A DNA stretch of 64,000 nt from JBGSUZ01 sp043770095 (GCA_043770095.1 JAYVIR010000092.1:62001-126000), one strand, 5' to 3'. Counted from the first letter of the stretch, positions 44,097 to 52,920 are shown. Notes: generated by a model from the sequence alone, not told the origin. Translations and numbers: made by a program.

Positions 44097-45120
44097 TTTG
44101 TTGTCCCTCCCGTTTCTCTACCACTTCGTTTAAAAGGTTGATGCATTTTGAAAACGAAATGTATTCTGGACACACATCGTCGCAGCGACCACAGCCCACG
44201 CACATGTGCTTGTCAAAACGTTTATGGTAGTCATTAATTTTATGCATGGTTTTAAAACGCATTTTTTCGCCGTTTGTTTTTCTGAATTCGTGTCCGCCGG
44301 CCATCGTGCTGTAATCTTTGATGTGACAACTCGCCCAGCGTCTTCTTCTCTGCCCGAGAATGCCACCTGCAAACGCTGTGTCTTGCATGGTAAAACAGCT
44401 GCACGTTGGGCAAGAAGTATTGCAGCGACCGCAAGCAATGCATCTTGAAGAGTATGACAGCCAAAGTGTGTCAACAAAGTCGTCTTTATTGACACTTCCC
44501 ACAGGTGGAATAGATACTTTCGTAGGATTTTCAAGCACGTATGCAGGTGAAAAGTCCTCTTTCAGAGCGCCAAGTTCAAGCAATTTTTCCTCATGCCTTT
44601 TAAGACGATCGCCACTTAATGTCATATGCACTTCGCCACCTTTAAACCCGAACGCTGCATCATATTGATCCGTTTGATTGGTCTGCATAGACACGCAAAA
44701 ACAATTGTCAAAATTGGTTTCGCATCCTATTAAAAAAGTGTGAATCAGTTCCCTTTTGTTCAAATAGTATGGATCTTTAAAAGGACCATTGTTTAAAAAT
44801 ATTTCATCTAAACGATCCAACCCGTGAATGTCGCAGGCTCTCAAAAATACGAAAATAGGCTTTTCATCTGTGACTGGCATACGTGCTTCATTTTCTTCGA
44901 AATAGAATAAGGTTTCTCTCATTGGAAATACCAATTCTTTTGGTGAAAAATAGGACTTTTGATCTACAATAAGATCTTCAATTTGATTGACCTTACCATA
45001 AACAACACGGTCTAAATCTGAAAAGGAACCACCCTTCTTCTTCAGAATTGGCCCATAAACAGAGCCTTCTTGATTGAGTAGGTCTAACCACTGATTCATC
45101 TGATGGTTTGATAATTTCAT
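44089..45120 (-). CDS. asrA: anaerobic sulfite reductase subunit A (ferredoxin-like)
   Basis: Electron-transfer subunit with two cluster motifs, CIACGRCNTSCPTCSCF near residue 230 and CVGCGRCDDVCPEY near 305. 343 residues. ATG 45120; GAGGGGG lies 12 bases upstream. A 12-codon ORF ends on its start codon (45117-45155). Confidence 0.95.
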   Translation of the reverse strand: MKLSNHQMNQWLDLLNQEGSVYGPILKKKGGSFSDLDRVVYGKVNQIEDLIVDQKSYFSPKELVFPMRETLFYFEENEARMPVTDEKPIFVFLRACDIHGLDRLDEIFLNNGPFKDPYYLNKRELIHTFLIGCETNFDNCFCVSMQTNQTDQYDAAFGFKGGEVHMTLSGDRLKRHEEKLLELGALKEDFSPAYVLENPTKVSIPPVGSVNKDDFVDTLWLSYSSRCIACGRCNTSCPTCSCFTMQDTAFAGGILGQRRRRWASCHIKDYSTMAGGHEFRKTNGEKMRFKTMHKINDYHKRFDKHMCVGCGRCDDVCPEYISFSKCINLLNEVVEKREGQQND

Positions 45121-45155
45121 GACTTAATTGCCCCCTCGTTTTCGTTTATGTTCAT
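45117..45155 (-). other. 12-codon upstream ORF overlapping the asrA start
   Basis: ATG at 45155 opens MNINENEGAIKS and ends at TGA 45119-45117, sharing ATGA with asrA. Its ribosome site is weak (TTAAG), so it may be chance; if translated it would couple to asrA. Confidence 0.3.
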
Positions 45156-45221
45156 TTTCTTAATACCCCATAGTTTAATACTCAAAAATATATTTATATC
45201 TTTCATTATTTTACAAAAAAT

Positions 45222-45253
45222 AAAAAAAAAATTCGGTAACTTGCATTACCGAA
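45222..45253 (-). terminator. intrinsic terminator of the hyd maturation operon
   Basis: Arms TTCGGTAA and TTACCGAA with a 6-base loop, followed on the minus strand by ten T. It separates hydF from asrA. Confidence 0.9.
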
Positions 45254-45276
45254 ACTAAATAATTAATTTAACTATT

Positions 45277-46491
45277 TTAAACCAACACGTTCTTATCCCT
45301 AAAAATCTCCAAACTTCTGTCCATAATGCCTGTCATTAGCGCAAGCACAACCCCATAATTGGTAATGGGTGTTCCTGACTGTTCACAGTAATCAATGCGT
45401 GTCATCATCGTTTTTTGGTTGAGCATGCACGAACCGCAGTGGATAACTAAATCATAGGCAGACAAATCCGTAGGCAGATCATGTCCCATTTTGAATTCAT
45501 ATTCAATCGTCTTCCCTGTAAATTTATTGAGCAGTTTCGGAATTTTCACGCGACCGATGTCTTCATGAGAATGGTTATGCGTACAGCTTTCCGAAATCAA
45601 AACACGGCTGCCTTCTTTCAAATTAGAAACAGCCTCAGCGCCGCTTACAAACGAAGCCAAATCGCCTTTGTGTCTTGCAAAGAGTATCGAGAAAGAGGTC
45701 AGCGGCATGTCTCTCGGGACTATTTTAGAGACTTCGGCAAATGCCTGAGAATCCGTCACCACTAAATCTACTTTTGACAAATCTTTAAGTGCAGCTTCCA
45801 GTTCCGTGTCTCTGACCACATAACTTTTAATGCCGTGATCCAGACAATCTCGAATGAGTTGCACTTGCGGCAATATCAGTCTGCCCTTGGGCGCTTCTGA
45901 GTCCACTGGCACCACCATAACCACTGTGCCGTTATATGGCACTAAGTCGCCAAGAAGCGTCGGCTCTTCGGGTTCACCGCTCATCGCATGAATGAGTTTG
46001 TCTTTTAACGCATGGATGTCCTCTAAAACGCCACTGCTCACAAGTGCCGCTTCAGGATACTTGATTGAAATGGATTTTTTTTGTTCATCGCTTAGAAGAT
46101 CCACTTTATTAAAGACCATCAGATAGGGAATATGGTACTGCTTGAAGCGCTTGATCATCGTTTTGAACTCATTTTCAGCTGCTTCACTAAGCTCAAAAGC
46201 ATCTAGAATATAAAGAGCAAAGTCAGTACGTTCCAGTATTTTAAGGGCACTTTTCACCCGTAAATCACCTAAAACACCTTCATCATCAAGACCTGCCGTG
46301 TCAATAAAAACAACCGGTCCTAAGGGGAGCAGTTCCATCGGCTTAGAAATCGCATCTGTTGTGGTGCCCTTGATCTCAGAGACGATGGAAACCTCTTGCC
46401 CAATAATGGCGTTCATTAAAGAGGATTTACCCGCATTTCTTTTCCCATAAATGGCAATGTGCTTTCGATTGGCACTTGGTGTTGTATTCAT
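45277..46491 (-). CDS. hydF: [FeFe]-hydrogenase maturation GTPase HydF
   Basis: Scaffold on which the H-cluster di-iron subsite is assembled before transfer to hydrogenase. N-terminal GTPase with P-loop GKRNAGKSSL near residue 16, DTAGLDD and NKVDLL; C-terminal cluster domain with CTHNHSHEDIGRVKIP and HCGSCMLN. ATG 46491 follows AGAGGAG; the open frame to 46515 is ignored. 404 residues. Last gene of the hydE-hydG-hydF operon, 45 bases after hydG. Confidence 0.95.
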   Translation of the reverse strand: MNTTPSANRKHIAIYGKRNAGKSSLMNAIIGQEVSIVSEIKGTTTDAISKPMELLPLGPVVFIDTAGLDDEGVLGDLRVKSALKILERTDFALYILDAFELSEAAENEFKTMIKRFKQYHIPYLMVFNKVDLLSDEQKKSISIKYPEAALVSSGVLEDIHALKDKLIHAMSGEPEEPTLLGDLVPYNGTVVMVVPVDSEAPKGRLILPQVQLIRDCLDHGIKSYVVRDTELEAALKDLSKVDLVVTDSQAFAEVSKIVPRDMPLTSFSILFARHKGDLASFVSGAEAVSNLKEGSRVLISESCTHNHSHEDIGRVKIPKLLNKFTGKTIEYEFKMGHDLPTDLSAYDLVIHCGSCMLNQKTMMTRIDYCEQSGTPITNYGVVLALMTGIMDRSLEIFRDKNVLV

Positions 46492-46536
46492 AAGGTTCTC
46501 CTCTTTTACCAACATTGCGTGACGTCTTTACTTTAA

Positions 46537-47919
46537 TTAAACAAACAGATCTCGCTCGCCGTTTTCAATTTTCTCAAGTTTGATTTTAAGAAGCTGCTTG
46601 ATATCGTCTCGTTCAATTTTTTCTGATTCCGCTTTAATAAAGACTTTGCCTATTTCAAGAAGCTCTTCATCTCCATAATCCAAAATGAATTCCATAAGCG
46701 TCATAAGGGCATTTGGTGTGCAAACGTTGTGTATTTGACCAGTCTTCGCAAGCTGCATGAAGCGGTCTCCTGTTCTGCCAGAACGGTAACACGCTGTACA
46801 ATAGCTTGGGATTAGCCCTTCTGAAACAAGTTCTTTGAGTATTTCAAGCGGCGTTCTTTCGTCTGCTACGTTGAATTGTCCAACATGATTGCCCGTTTTA
46901 GAATCTTCTTCTTTATAGCCGCCAACGCCTGTGCATGAACCTGCAGAAATTTGAGAAACACCTTGCTTAATAAGGGTTCTTCGCATTTCAGCACTCTCTC
47001 TGGTTGAAAGAATAATACCTGTAAATGGCACTGCAACACGGATAATCGTGACGATTTTTTTGAAAGTTTCATCGTCTATGAGGTAATCAAATTCATTTAG
47101 TTCCATGCCTTCTGCTTTCTTGATTCTCGGCACAGAAATGGTGTGGAAACCAACGCCATGCATTTCTTCAAGATGTTCATTGTGAAGCATGAGCCCGAGT
47201 ATTTCGAATTTCCAGTCGTAAAGACCAAAAAGAACGCCAGCACCTACATCTTCAATGCCTGCTTCCATGGCTCTGTCAAAGGCTGTTGAGTGATAGTCGT
47301 AATTACCTTTAAGTGACTTTGGGTGAACGGTTTCATAAGTTGGTTTGTGGTAGGTTTCTTGGAATAAAATATACGTGCCAATTTTTTTATCTTTTAACTT
47401 TTCATAATTTTCAACGGTCGTCGCCGCAATGTTGACGTTGACTCTTCGGATGGCGCCATTTTCATTTTGCGTTGAGTAAATGGCATCAATTGCATCGCAA
47501 ACGTATTCAATTGGGCTATTCACTGGGTCTTCACCCACCTCAAGCGCCAGTCTTTTATGACCCATTTTTTCGAGAAGTCTGACTTCTTCTTGAATTTCAG
47601 CCATGCTGAGTTTTCTACGCTCAAAGGTATTGTCTCTTTTATAGCCGCAGTAAGTACAATTGTTGACGCAGTAATCGCTGATATAAAGTGGCGCAAAGAC
47701 CACAATCCGATTGCCGTAAATTCTATTTTTAATCTCACCCGCAATTGAATACATCTTCTCAAGTTGCTCTGCCTCTTGAATTTGGAGTAGTATTGCCACA
47801 TCTTTATGAGTGAGTTTTTCCTGCATCATAGACTTGTCTAGAACCGCTTGCACCTCTTGAGTGGTCGCATTTTTAGCCTTTTCGAGTAAGTCGTTTATAT
47901 AATCGTGTTTGATAAACAT
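46537..47919 (-). CDS. hydG: [FeFe]-hydrogenase maturase HydG (radical SAM tyrosine lyase)
   Basis: Cleaves tyrosine to make the CO and CN ligands of the H-cluster. Radical SAM motif C84xxxC88xxC91 (DYCVNNCTYCGY) and the C-terminal auxiliary cluster region with CTACYRSGRTGDRFM. 460 residues. The start shares one base with the hydE stop (TAATG) and has GGAGGAG upstream. Sequence relative of ThiH at 61296. Confidence 0.95.
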   Translation of the reverse strand: MFIKHDYINDLLEKAKNATTQEVQAVLDKSMMQEKLTHKDVAILLQIQEAEQLEKMYSIAGEIKNRIYGNRIVVFAPLYISDYCVNNCTYCGYKRDNTFERRKLSMAEIQEEVRLLEKMGHKRLALEVGEDPVNSPIEYVCDAIDAIYSTQNENGAIRRVNVNIAATTVENYEKLKDKKIGTYILFQETYHKPTYETVHPKSLKGNYDYHSTAFDRAMEAGIEDVGAGVLFGLYDWKFEILGLMLHNEHLEEMHGVGFHTISVPRIKKAEGMELNEFDYLIDDETFKKIVTIIRVAVPFTGIILSTRESAEMRRTLIKQGVSQISAGSCTGVGGYKEEDSKTGNHVGQFNVADERTPLEILKELVSEGLIPSYCTACYRSGRTGDRFMQLAKTGQIHNVCTPNALMTLMEFILDYGDEELLEIGKVFIKAESEKIERDDIKQLLKIKLEKIENGERDLFV

Positions 47920-48965
47920 TAGTCTCTCCTCCAGTCAGTGTGGTCGCCTCTAGACATGTCAATGCTAAAACCTGCGCGTGTGATGCGCCCTTCTATGCAT
48001 TTTCGACACTCCGCCGCTTCGTCGCCTGTACAAATTTTACCATCGTAAAGCATGTATTTGAGCCTCGCATCGGTTGGTGAAAGGTTTGGCATCACGACAT
48101 TTGCGCCTGCTTTAATGCCTAGTTCCCGACCTTGTCCATCTAGAGAGCCAAGCGCCGTTGTCGCCGGTAGCAAAACTTCTGGAAGCATTAGTCGAAGGAT
48201 GGCAAGGAGCGTCACCGTCATATCCACCGTACCGCCTTTTTCGTCTTTTAAAGGCGTGTCGTGATGAGGAATAAACGGGCCAATCCCAGTCATATGTGGG
48301 TTTAAATTTTTTAAAAACCGAAGGTCCTCTACCAAATGTTTGTTTTCTTGGCCAGGAAGACCTACCATGAAACCAGCACCCACTTGGAAACCGATGTCTT
48401 TTAAAATGTCTAAGCATGCGCGTCTATTTTCAAAGCTCATTTTCGGGTGCAGACTTTCATATAACGCTTTTGAAGCGGTCTCATGTCTGAGCAGGTAACG
48501 GTCAGCACCTGCTTTGTAAATCATTTCGTAGCTTTCGCGGCTTCTTTCGCCCATCGATATGGTGAGTGCCGTGTCTGGATATTTAGCCTTGATGGCACTG
48601 ATCATTTCAACCATTTTTTCGTCTGTAAAATATGGATCTTCTCCGCCTTGAAGGACATAAGTTCTGTAACCGAGGTTATAGCCCGTTTCGCAGCACTCTA
48701 GCACTTGCTCGACGCTCAGCCTGTAACGCTCAACGTGCGTATTTTCAGCGCGGATGCCGCAGTAGAGACAGTTACACTTACAATAATTTGTAAATTCAAT
48801 CAAGCCTCTCATGAACACGCGGTCGCCATAGACTTGCATTCTTGTCTCATGCGCTTTTTCAACGAGGTAAGCTCGGCTCTCGTCATCTATATGGTCTAGG
48901 AGATAGAGTAAATTTTCGTCGCTTAAATTGTGCTCTAATGCAAGTTGGTCAATCAATGCCTTCAT
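47919..48965 (-). CDS. hydE: [FeFe]-hydrogenase maturase HydE (radical SAM)
   Basis: Radical SAM enzyme that supplies the iron-cysteine synthon route for the H-cluster. Motif C62xxxC66xxC69 in NYCKCNCLYCGIR, followed by TYVLQGGEDPYF. 348 residues. Begins 1 base after the stop of the upstream TM1266-type gene, so the genes are co-translated. Confidence 0.95.
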   Translation of the reverse strand: MKALIDQLALEHNLSDENLLYLLDHIDDESRAYLVEKAHETRMQVYGDRVFMRGLIEFTNYCKCNCLYCGIRAENTHVERYRLSVEQVLECCETGYNLGYRTYVLQGGEDPYFTDEKMVEMISAIKAKYPDTALTISMGERSRESYEMIYKAGADRYLLRHETASKALYESLHPKMSFENRRACLDILKDIGFQVGAGFMVGLPGQENKHLVEDLRFLKNLNPHMTGIGPFIPHHDTPLKDEKGGTVDMTVTLLAILRLMLPEVLLPATTALGSLDGQGRELGIKAGANVVMPNLSPTDARLKYMLYDGKICTGDEAAECRKCIEGRITRAGFSIDMSRGDHTDWRRD

Positions 48966-48966
48966 T

Positions 48967-49218
48967 TTACACTTCCTTTTTGGAGATAGAGGTTTTTACA
49001 TAAACGTGCTCAATGTTTCCGAGCTTTCCGGTCAAGCTGTTGATGTCATTTAATTCTCCTACAACTGTGATAGAGATGACAGAGACCCCATATTCGTCCA
49101 TTGGGATGCCCATTCGCCCCTTAATTAAGCCTTTGAAACTGCTTATGACTTCGTTAAACTGATATTGTGATTTATCTGGTTCTTCTAAAATAGCGCTGAT
49201 GACCGCCACTTTCGCCAA
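48967..49218 (-). CDS. TM1266-type iron-only hydrogenase system regulator (ACT-like)
   Basis: 83-residue protein of the small ACT/NikR-C-like family that recurs with hydE, hydF and hydG; its ligand is unknown. Visible: VAVISAILEEPDKSQYQFNE and a VSVISITVVGELNDINSL strand-helix repeat. The TTG start at 49218 has AGGAGG 8 bases upstream, but this Shine-Dalgarno is the 3' arm of a terminator-like hairpin and the spacer is its T run. It is the first gene of the operon. Confidence 0.85.
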   Translation of the reverse strand: MAKVAVISAILEEPDKSQYQFNEVISSFKGLIKGRMGIPMDEYGVSVISITVVGELNDINSLTGKLGNIEHVYVKTSISKKEV

Positions 49219-49219
49219 T

Positions 49220-49252
49220 AAAAAAACCTCCTATTCATTAATGAAAAGGAGG
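49220..49252 (-). terminator. attenuator hairpin containing the hyd operon Shine-Dalgarno
   Basis: Minus strand CCTCCTTTTC, ATTAAT loop, GAATAGGAGG, then seven T, then A and the TTG start. Nine base pairs with one T-T mismatch. If the hairpin forms it would end transcription and also hide the ribosome site of the first gene. Confidence 0.75.
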
Positions 49253-49323
49253 TCATAGAAAAGACATGGTTAAGAGGCGCAAATTCCCATTCAAAACGAA
49301 AATTGATACCCACTTGATCTCAT
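49253..49323 (-). other. three consecutive mini-ORFs in the hyd leader
   Basis: ORF 1, 49323-49291, encodes MRSSGYQFSF with AAAGGGAG 8 bases upstream. ORF 2, 49290-49270, starts directly at the ORF 1 stop (TGAATG) and encodes MGICAS. ORF 3, 49267-49253, encodes MSFL and its stop touches the first base of the attenuator hairpin. The packing suggests translation-dependent attenuation. Chance short ORFs in an AT-rich leader remain possible. The rest of 49324-49566 holds a weak promoter candidate and the repeat at 49430. Confidence 0.45.
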
Positions 49324-49377
49324 ATGAACGGCTCCCTTTCAAATTAGATGTACTCTTTTTTGTCAGGTCGTTACGCA

Positions 49378-49406
49378 TTATTAAATTATTAAAATTTCTG
49401 GAACAA
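49378..49406 (-). promoter_or_regulatory. candidate promoter of the hyd maturation operon
   Basis: Minus strand TTGTTC, 17 bases, TAATAA. Moderate match; it would give a leader of about 150 bases including the mini-ORFs and hairpin. Confidence 0.4.
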
Positions 49407-49566
49407 ACACATAAGCTATTTTAAAATCCGTTGAATCTTTAACCCAACTTATAATAACTAAAATGAATGAACTCTTTGTGAATATCTTATCGATGTCAGT
49501 CGCCTTTGTCAATCTTTTATTGTTCACTTTTGATCTTTATTTTCATTTTTTGAAAACTTGTAACCA

Positions 49567-50868
49567 TTACAACATGTTTTTCATTACAGATAAAATCACT
49601 TTATCCGTAAGCTGCATGCCATCTCTGCTAAGAACGCCCAAATTTTCTATGCTCTCCTGAGCGGAGCGCCCCACGATGCCGTTTAGAGCTGGCATCACTA
49701 CGCCGTGGCTCGCAAGCAGTGCCGCTTGTATGCCTGCCGCAGCGCCTGTTGCAAGTTTTAACGCACAGCCTTCTTTCGCACCGTCGCAGATCATTCCCGC
49801 CAAATTTCCAGTCATATTCTGAATGGTATTAAGAACAACTTCTGTTTTGCCACTCATGAGCCAAGCGATGGCTGCACCAGAGCCTGTTGCCGCTGAAATG
49901 GCACAGCTGCACATTGCCGAGAGTCTTCCAATACGCTCTTTCACATAGCAATTGATGAGGTGGCTCATCGCCAAAGCTCTCAACTGGTTTTCTGGCGTCA
50001 CTTCATTTTTTTCAAAATAAGCCGCAAGCGGCAAAATAGCCGTTAGCCCGTTGTTACCACTTCCGTTTGAACTCATTACGGTAATATTCATGCCTGACAT
50101 GCGGGCATCCGAAGCCGCCGCCGTGAAATACATCGCTTTATTTACCAAATCGTCTCCGAGGCTGCCTTCTAAGACGCATTGGTGTAGGGCGTAACCGACA
50201 CCCATACCCATCGATTCAGACAGTCCAACTTCAGCCACTCTCTTGTTCATTTCGAGACCATCCCTTAAAAATTCAATCCCCTGTGTCGGCAGCGCCGCCA
50301 CCGTTTCAACCAAAAGTTCTAATGGCATATTGAAAAATTGTGATTTATCAAGCACTAAACCTGCCTGAACAGGTTGCATAACGGACTGAACCTCACCATT
50401 AAAACTAACACTTTCAATGTGATCATGTGTGCCATTAAGCACTAATTCTAATGAATCCTTGCCAAATGTTAAGCTGACTTCCACTCTGATTTTTTCAGAC
50501 GTATCCAAAACGCTCAAAGACACAGTTTCATTTGCCAAATAATTGACTGCAAGATCCACTTGTTCAGGCTTCATCGTTTCAAAAATAGTGAGACCGTCTT
50601 CTGGGTTGCACGCCCATAAGCCTAAACACGCCGAAATACTAAGCCCTCTAAGTTTGCAATTTGGAATGCCTACCCCAAGCCCATTTTTAAAGAGATTTGG
50701 GCTCACGCCTACAGCGAGTATTACTTTTTCTAGCGGTAAAGAACGCTGCAACTTCTGTTCCATATAAACTCTTGCCTTTGCGACTGCAAGCGCCACCGCG
50801 ACTGGCTCTGTACAACCTGTTGCAGGTTTCACTTCTTCTTTTAAAATTTGAATCATCAATCTTTCCAT
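49567..50868 (-). CDS. L-cysteine desulfidase family protein (UPF0597 / CyuA-CdsB type)
   Basis: Iron-sulfur enzyme related to serine dehydratase that breaks cysteine to pyruvate, ammonia and sulfide. The N-terminal ATGCTEPVAVALA holds the candidate catalytic C19; cluster cysteines are in MCSCAISAATGSG and ICDGAKEGC (Cx6C). 433 residues. ATG 50868 has GGGGTG 7 bases upstream. Its promoter is of the sigma-54 type and the sigma-54 activator gene lies next upstream, so induction by cysteine excess is likely. Confidence 0.85.
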   Translation of the reverse strand: MERLMIQILKEEVKPATGCTEPVAVALAVAKARVYMEQKLQRSLPLEKVILAVGVSPNLFKNGLGVGIPNCKLRGLSISACLGLWACNPEDGLTIFETMKPEQVDLAVNYLANETVSLSVLDTSEKIRVEVSLTFGKDSLELVLNGTHDHIESVSFNGEVQSVMQPVQAGLVLDKSQFFNMPLELLVETVAALPTQGIEFLRDGLEMNKRVAEVGLSESMGMGVGYALHQCVLEGSLGDDLVNKAMYFTAAASDARMSGMNITVMSSNGSGNNGLTAILPLAAYFEKNEVTPENQLRALAMSHLINCYVKERIGRLSAMCSCAISAATGSGAAIAWLMSGKTEVVLNTIQNMTGNLAGMICDGAKEGCALKLATGAAAGIQAALLASHGVVMPALNGIVGRSAQESIENLGVLSRDGMQLTDKVILSVMKNML

Positions 50869-50910
50869 CTTATAGCACCCCTATCATCTATTGTTTATTG
50901 CTATTAGATA

Positions 50911-50929
50911 ATTGCAAGAACCATGCCAA
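50911..50929 (-). promoter_or_regulatory. sigma-54 (-24/-12) promoter of the desulfidase gene
   Basis: Minus strand TTGGCATGGTTCTTGCAAT: TGGCAT, 5 bases, TTGCAA, with the GG and GC elements at the required spacing. It lies 43 bases upstream of the start codon. Confidence 0.93.
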
Positions 50930-51021
50930 TTGCATTTTCTAGAAACCATATCTTTTATATAGCATTTTGAGTGCTTTCGAGTACTTTCTACTTATGTGAA
51001 TTATCTATTAAAGCATTTCAT

Positions 51022-51163
51022 TCTCAATTTGAGACCAACATTCGACAAAAAAACACCTGAAAGTCTCTCATAATAAGACTTTCAGGTGTTATAGATCTAG
51101 TTTCGATAATTGTCTCATTTTGAGACCAAATCTCGTTTTGAGACGATTATTCTCATTAGGAGC
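51022..51163. promoter_or_regulatory. upstream activator sites TCTCA-N3-TGAGA
   Basis: Palindromes at 51022-51034 (TCTCAATTTGAGA), 51113-51125 (TCTCATTTTGAGA, extended by G and C), 51131-51143 (TCTCGTTTTGAGA) and a weak fourth at 51151-51163 (TCTCATTAGGAGC). The last three are 18-20 bases apart, about two helical turns. They lie 100-230 bases from the sigma-54 promoter, the usual enhancer distance, and are read as binding sites of the adjacent activator. Confidence 0.75.
51047..51090 (-). terminator. intrinsic terminator of the sigma-54 activator gene
   Basis: Perfect 15-base arms (51052-51066 and 51076-51090) with a 9-base loop, continuing into seven T on the minus strand. It lies between the first and second activator sites. 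Confidence 0.92.
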
Positions 51164-51174
51164 GTAATTTTTTA

Positions 51175-52920
51175 TTATTCCATCGCCTTTAATTTTCGAT
51201 AAAGCGTCGCACGACTGATCCCAAGCGACTGACAACACGCATGAATGCCTTCTTTCGACTTTCCAAAACATCCAATGGCATTTTTAATCAGCTGCTGCTC
51301 CAGCTCTTCTAAAGTCATTATTTGATTGAAATCGAACTTGCTCTCTGATTCTTCAGGTTTTAACTTTTCACTTTTGGGGCTATCTACTATTCTAAGTTTC
51401 GGCGGCAAATCTTCCACTTCGAGCCTAGTCCCTTCACACATATTAACCATATATTCTACAACATTCTCAAGTTCTCTCACATTTCCTGGCCACTTATAAT
51501 CGATCAAACGATTCAAAACGGTTTTGGAAATACCTTGAATGTGTTTTCCTTGCCGCTTGTTGTTCTTAGCCAAAAAGCGTTCCGAAAGCATTGGCAAATC
51601 AGACAATCGATCTCTTAAAGGGCATATTTCAAGTGGAATCACATTGATTCGATAAAACAAATCTCGTCTAAATGAACCCTCTTCAACCATTTTCTCTAAA
51701 TTTTGATTTGTCGCCGCTATGATTCGAACATCTACTGGGAGTTCTTTTTGTGCACCTAATTTTTGGATACGTCCTTCTTGAAGGACTCGCAGCAGTTTGC
51801 CCTGCAAATGTAAAGGCAAATCGCCTATTTCATCTAGAAATAACGTCCCTTTGTTGGCTTGTTCAAAACGACCAATCCTGCCACCTTTAAGAGCACCCGT
51901 AAAAGCGCCTTCTTCGTATCCAAACAATTCGCTTTCAAGGAGACTCTCTGGAATTGCGGCGCAGTTAATGGCTAAGAAGACTTGTGACTGCCTTAAACTG
52001 CTATTATGAATAGCACGAGCGAATAATTCCTTGCCAGTGCCACTTTCTCCCAATACAAGCACTGACGAGGTAGATTTTGCGACCTGTTCTGCAAAGTTCT
52101 TCGCCTGAACCATTTGAGAGTCCTCACCCCAAATATCTTTAAATTCAGTCATTGCACCGTGGCTGAAGTACCGATTGACATAGCCAATCACTTCTTTGAC
52201 TGGTTTTAAAATCACGACGTATTGCTGAGTATCTTCTATTTCTCTCGCTTTTAAATCAAAAAAACAATTCTTTTTCTTTGTCTTAATTTGAAATTGTTCT
52301 TCACCAAGTACGACGCGTTTAAGCGCTTCTTCTCCAAAAATACCTTGAAAGCTGTTGGTCTCGAATTGTTTTGAAAGAAGCATCGCCGCTGTATTTTTAC
52401 GTAGAATATGACCTGATTCGTCTATAGAGAACAAGGGGTCATCTACTGCATCCGTCAAGATTTCCAGTTCCTTGGCCTGACTAAGCTCTTTCATTTTGGC
52501 AGCAATCAGATTGGCCATATTTTCTAAAAAAGGTAGCAAATACTCTCTTTGGCTAATCAAACTTAGTTTTTGCGTTTCATCAAAAGCTATCAATCCAATG
52601 GCGCCGACCGAGTGTCCATCTAACAAAATAGGACAACAGACCTCTGCCGTCTCACAGCATTGCCCTTTCTCACCGCAATCTAAACACACAGGATGTTCCC
52701 CTGGCTGGTCAATAATATAACTTTTCTTTGTTTGCATCGCTTTAGCAAACGCTGAATGGCTGCTGACTTTATGACCGACTTGATTTGAATAAAGACCTGT
52801 ACCTGCCAATCTTTGATACCGACGGTCTACTACCGTTACTTCAACATGCAGTACATGATGGATTGCTTCCACGACATTTTTAAGCGTCTGACTAAGCCCA
52901 ATTTCCTGATCAATATCCAA
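51175..52920 (-). CDS. sigma-54-dependent activator with cysteine-rich sensor domain
   Basis: 581 residues. An N-terminal GAF-like domain contains a cysteine cluster (C79, C82, C88, C89, C95, C96) and is followed by a PAS-like region near 150-250. The AAA+ domain has Walker A GESGTGKE, the sigma-54 contact loop EGAFTGA and Walker B GTLFLDEIGDLP. A Fis-type HTH ends the protein (GISRATLYRKL). The TTG at 52920 has GGAGGT 7 bases upstream and is preferred to the TTG at 52956. It probably controls the desulfidase gene; a comparable CdsR/CdsB pair has been described in Clostridioides difficile (from memory). Confidence 0.9.
   Translation of the reverse strand: MDIDQEIGLSQTLKNVVEAIHHVLHVEVTVVDRRYQRLAGTGLYSNQVGHKVSSHSAFAKAMQTKKSYIIDQPGEHPVCLDCGEKGQCCETAEVCCPILLDGHSVGAIGLIAFDETQKLSLISQREYLLPFLENMANLIAAKMKELSQAKELEILTDAVDDPLFSIDESGHILRKNTAAMLLSKQFETNSFQGIFGEEALKRVVLGEEQFQIKTKKKNCFFDLKAREIEDTQQYVVILKPVKEVIGYVNRYFSHGAMTEFKDIWGEDSQMVQAKNFAEQVAKSTSSVLVLGESGTGKELFARAIHNSSLRQSQVFLAINCAAIPESLLESELFGYEEGAFTGALKGGRIGRFEQANKGTLFLDEIGDLPLHLQGKLLRVLQEGRIQKLGAQKELPVDVRIIAATNQNLEKMVEEGSFRRDLFYRINVIPLEICPLRDRLSDLPMLSERFLAKNNKRQGKHIQGISKTVLNRLIDYKWPGNVRELENVVEYMVNMCEGTRLEVEDLPPKLRIVDSPKSEKLKPEESESKFDFNQIMTLEELEQQLIKNAIGCFGKSKEGIHACCQSLGISRATLYRKLKAME

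Noticed and set aside
44130..44534. 134-codon second frame within asrA
   Set aside because: Same-strand alternate frame over the conserved ferredoxin domain; no ribosome site.
49463..49660. 65-codon plus-strand ORF overlapping the desulfidase 3' end
   Set aside because: Hydrophobic AT-rich frame with no ribosome site, antisense to a real gene end.
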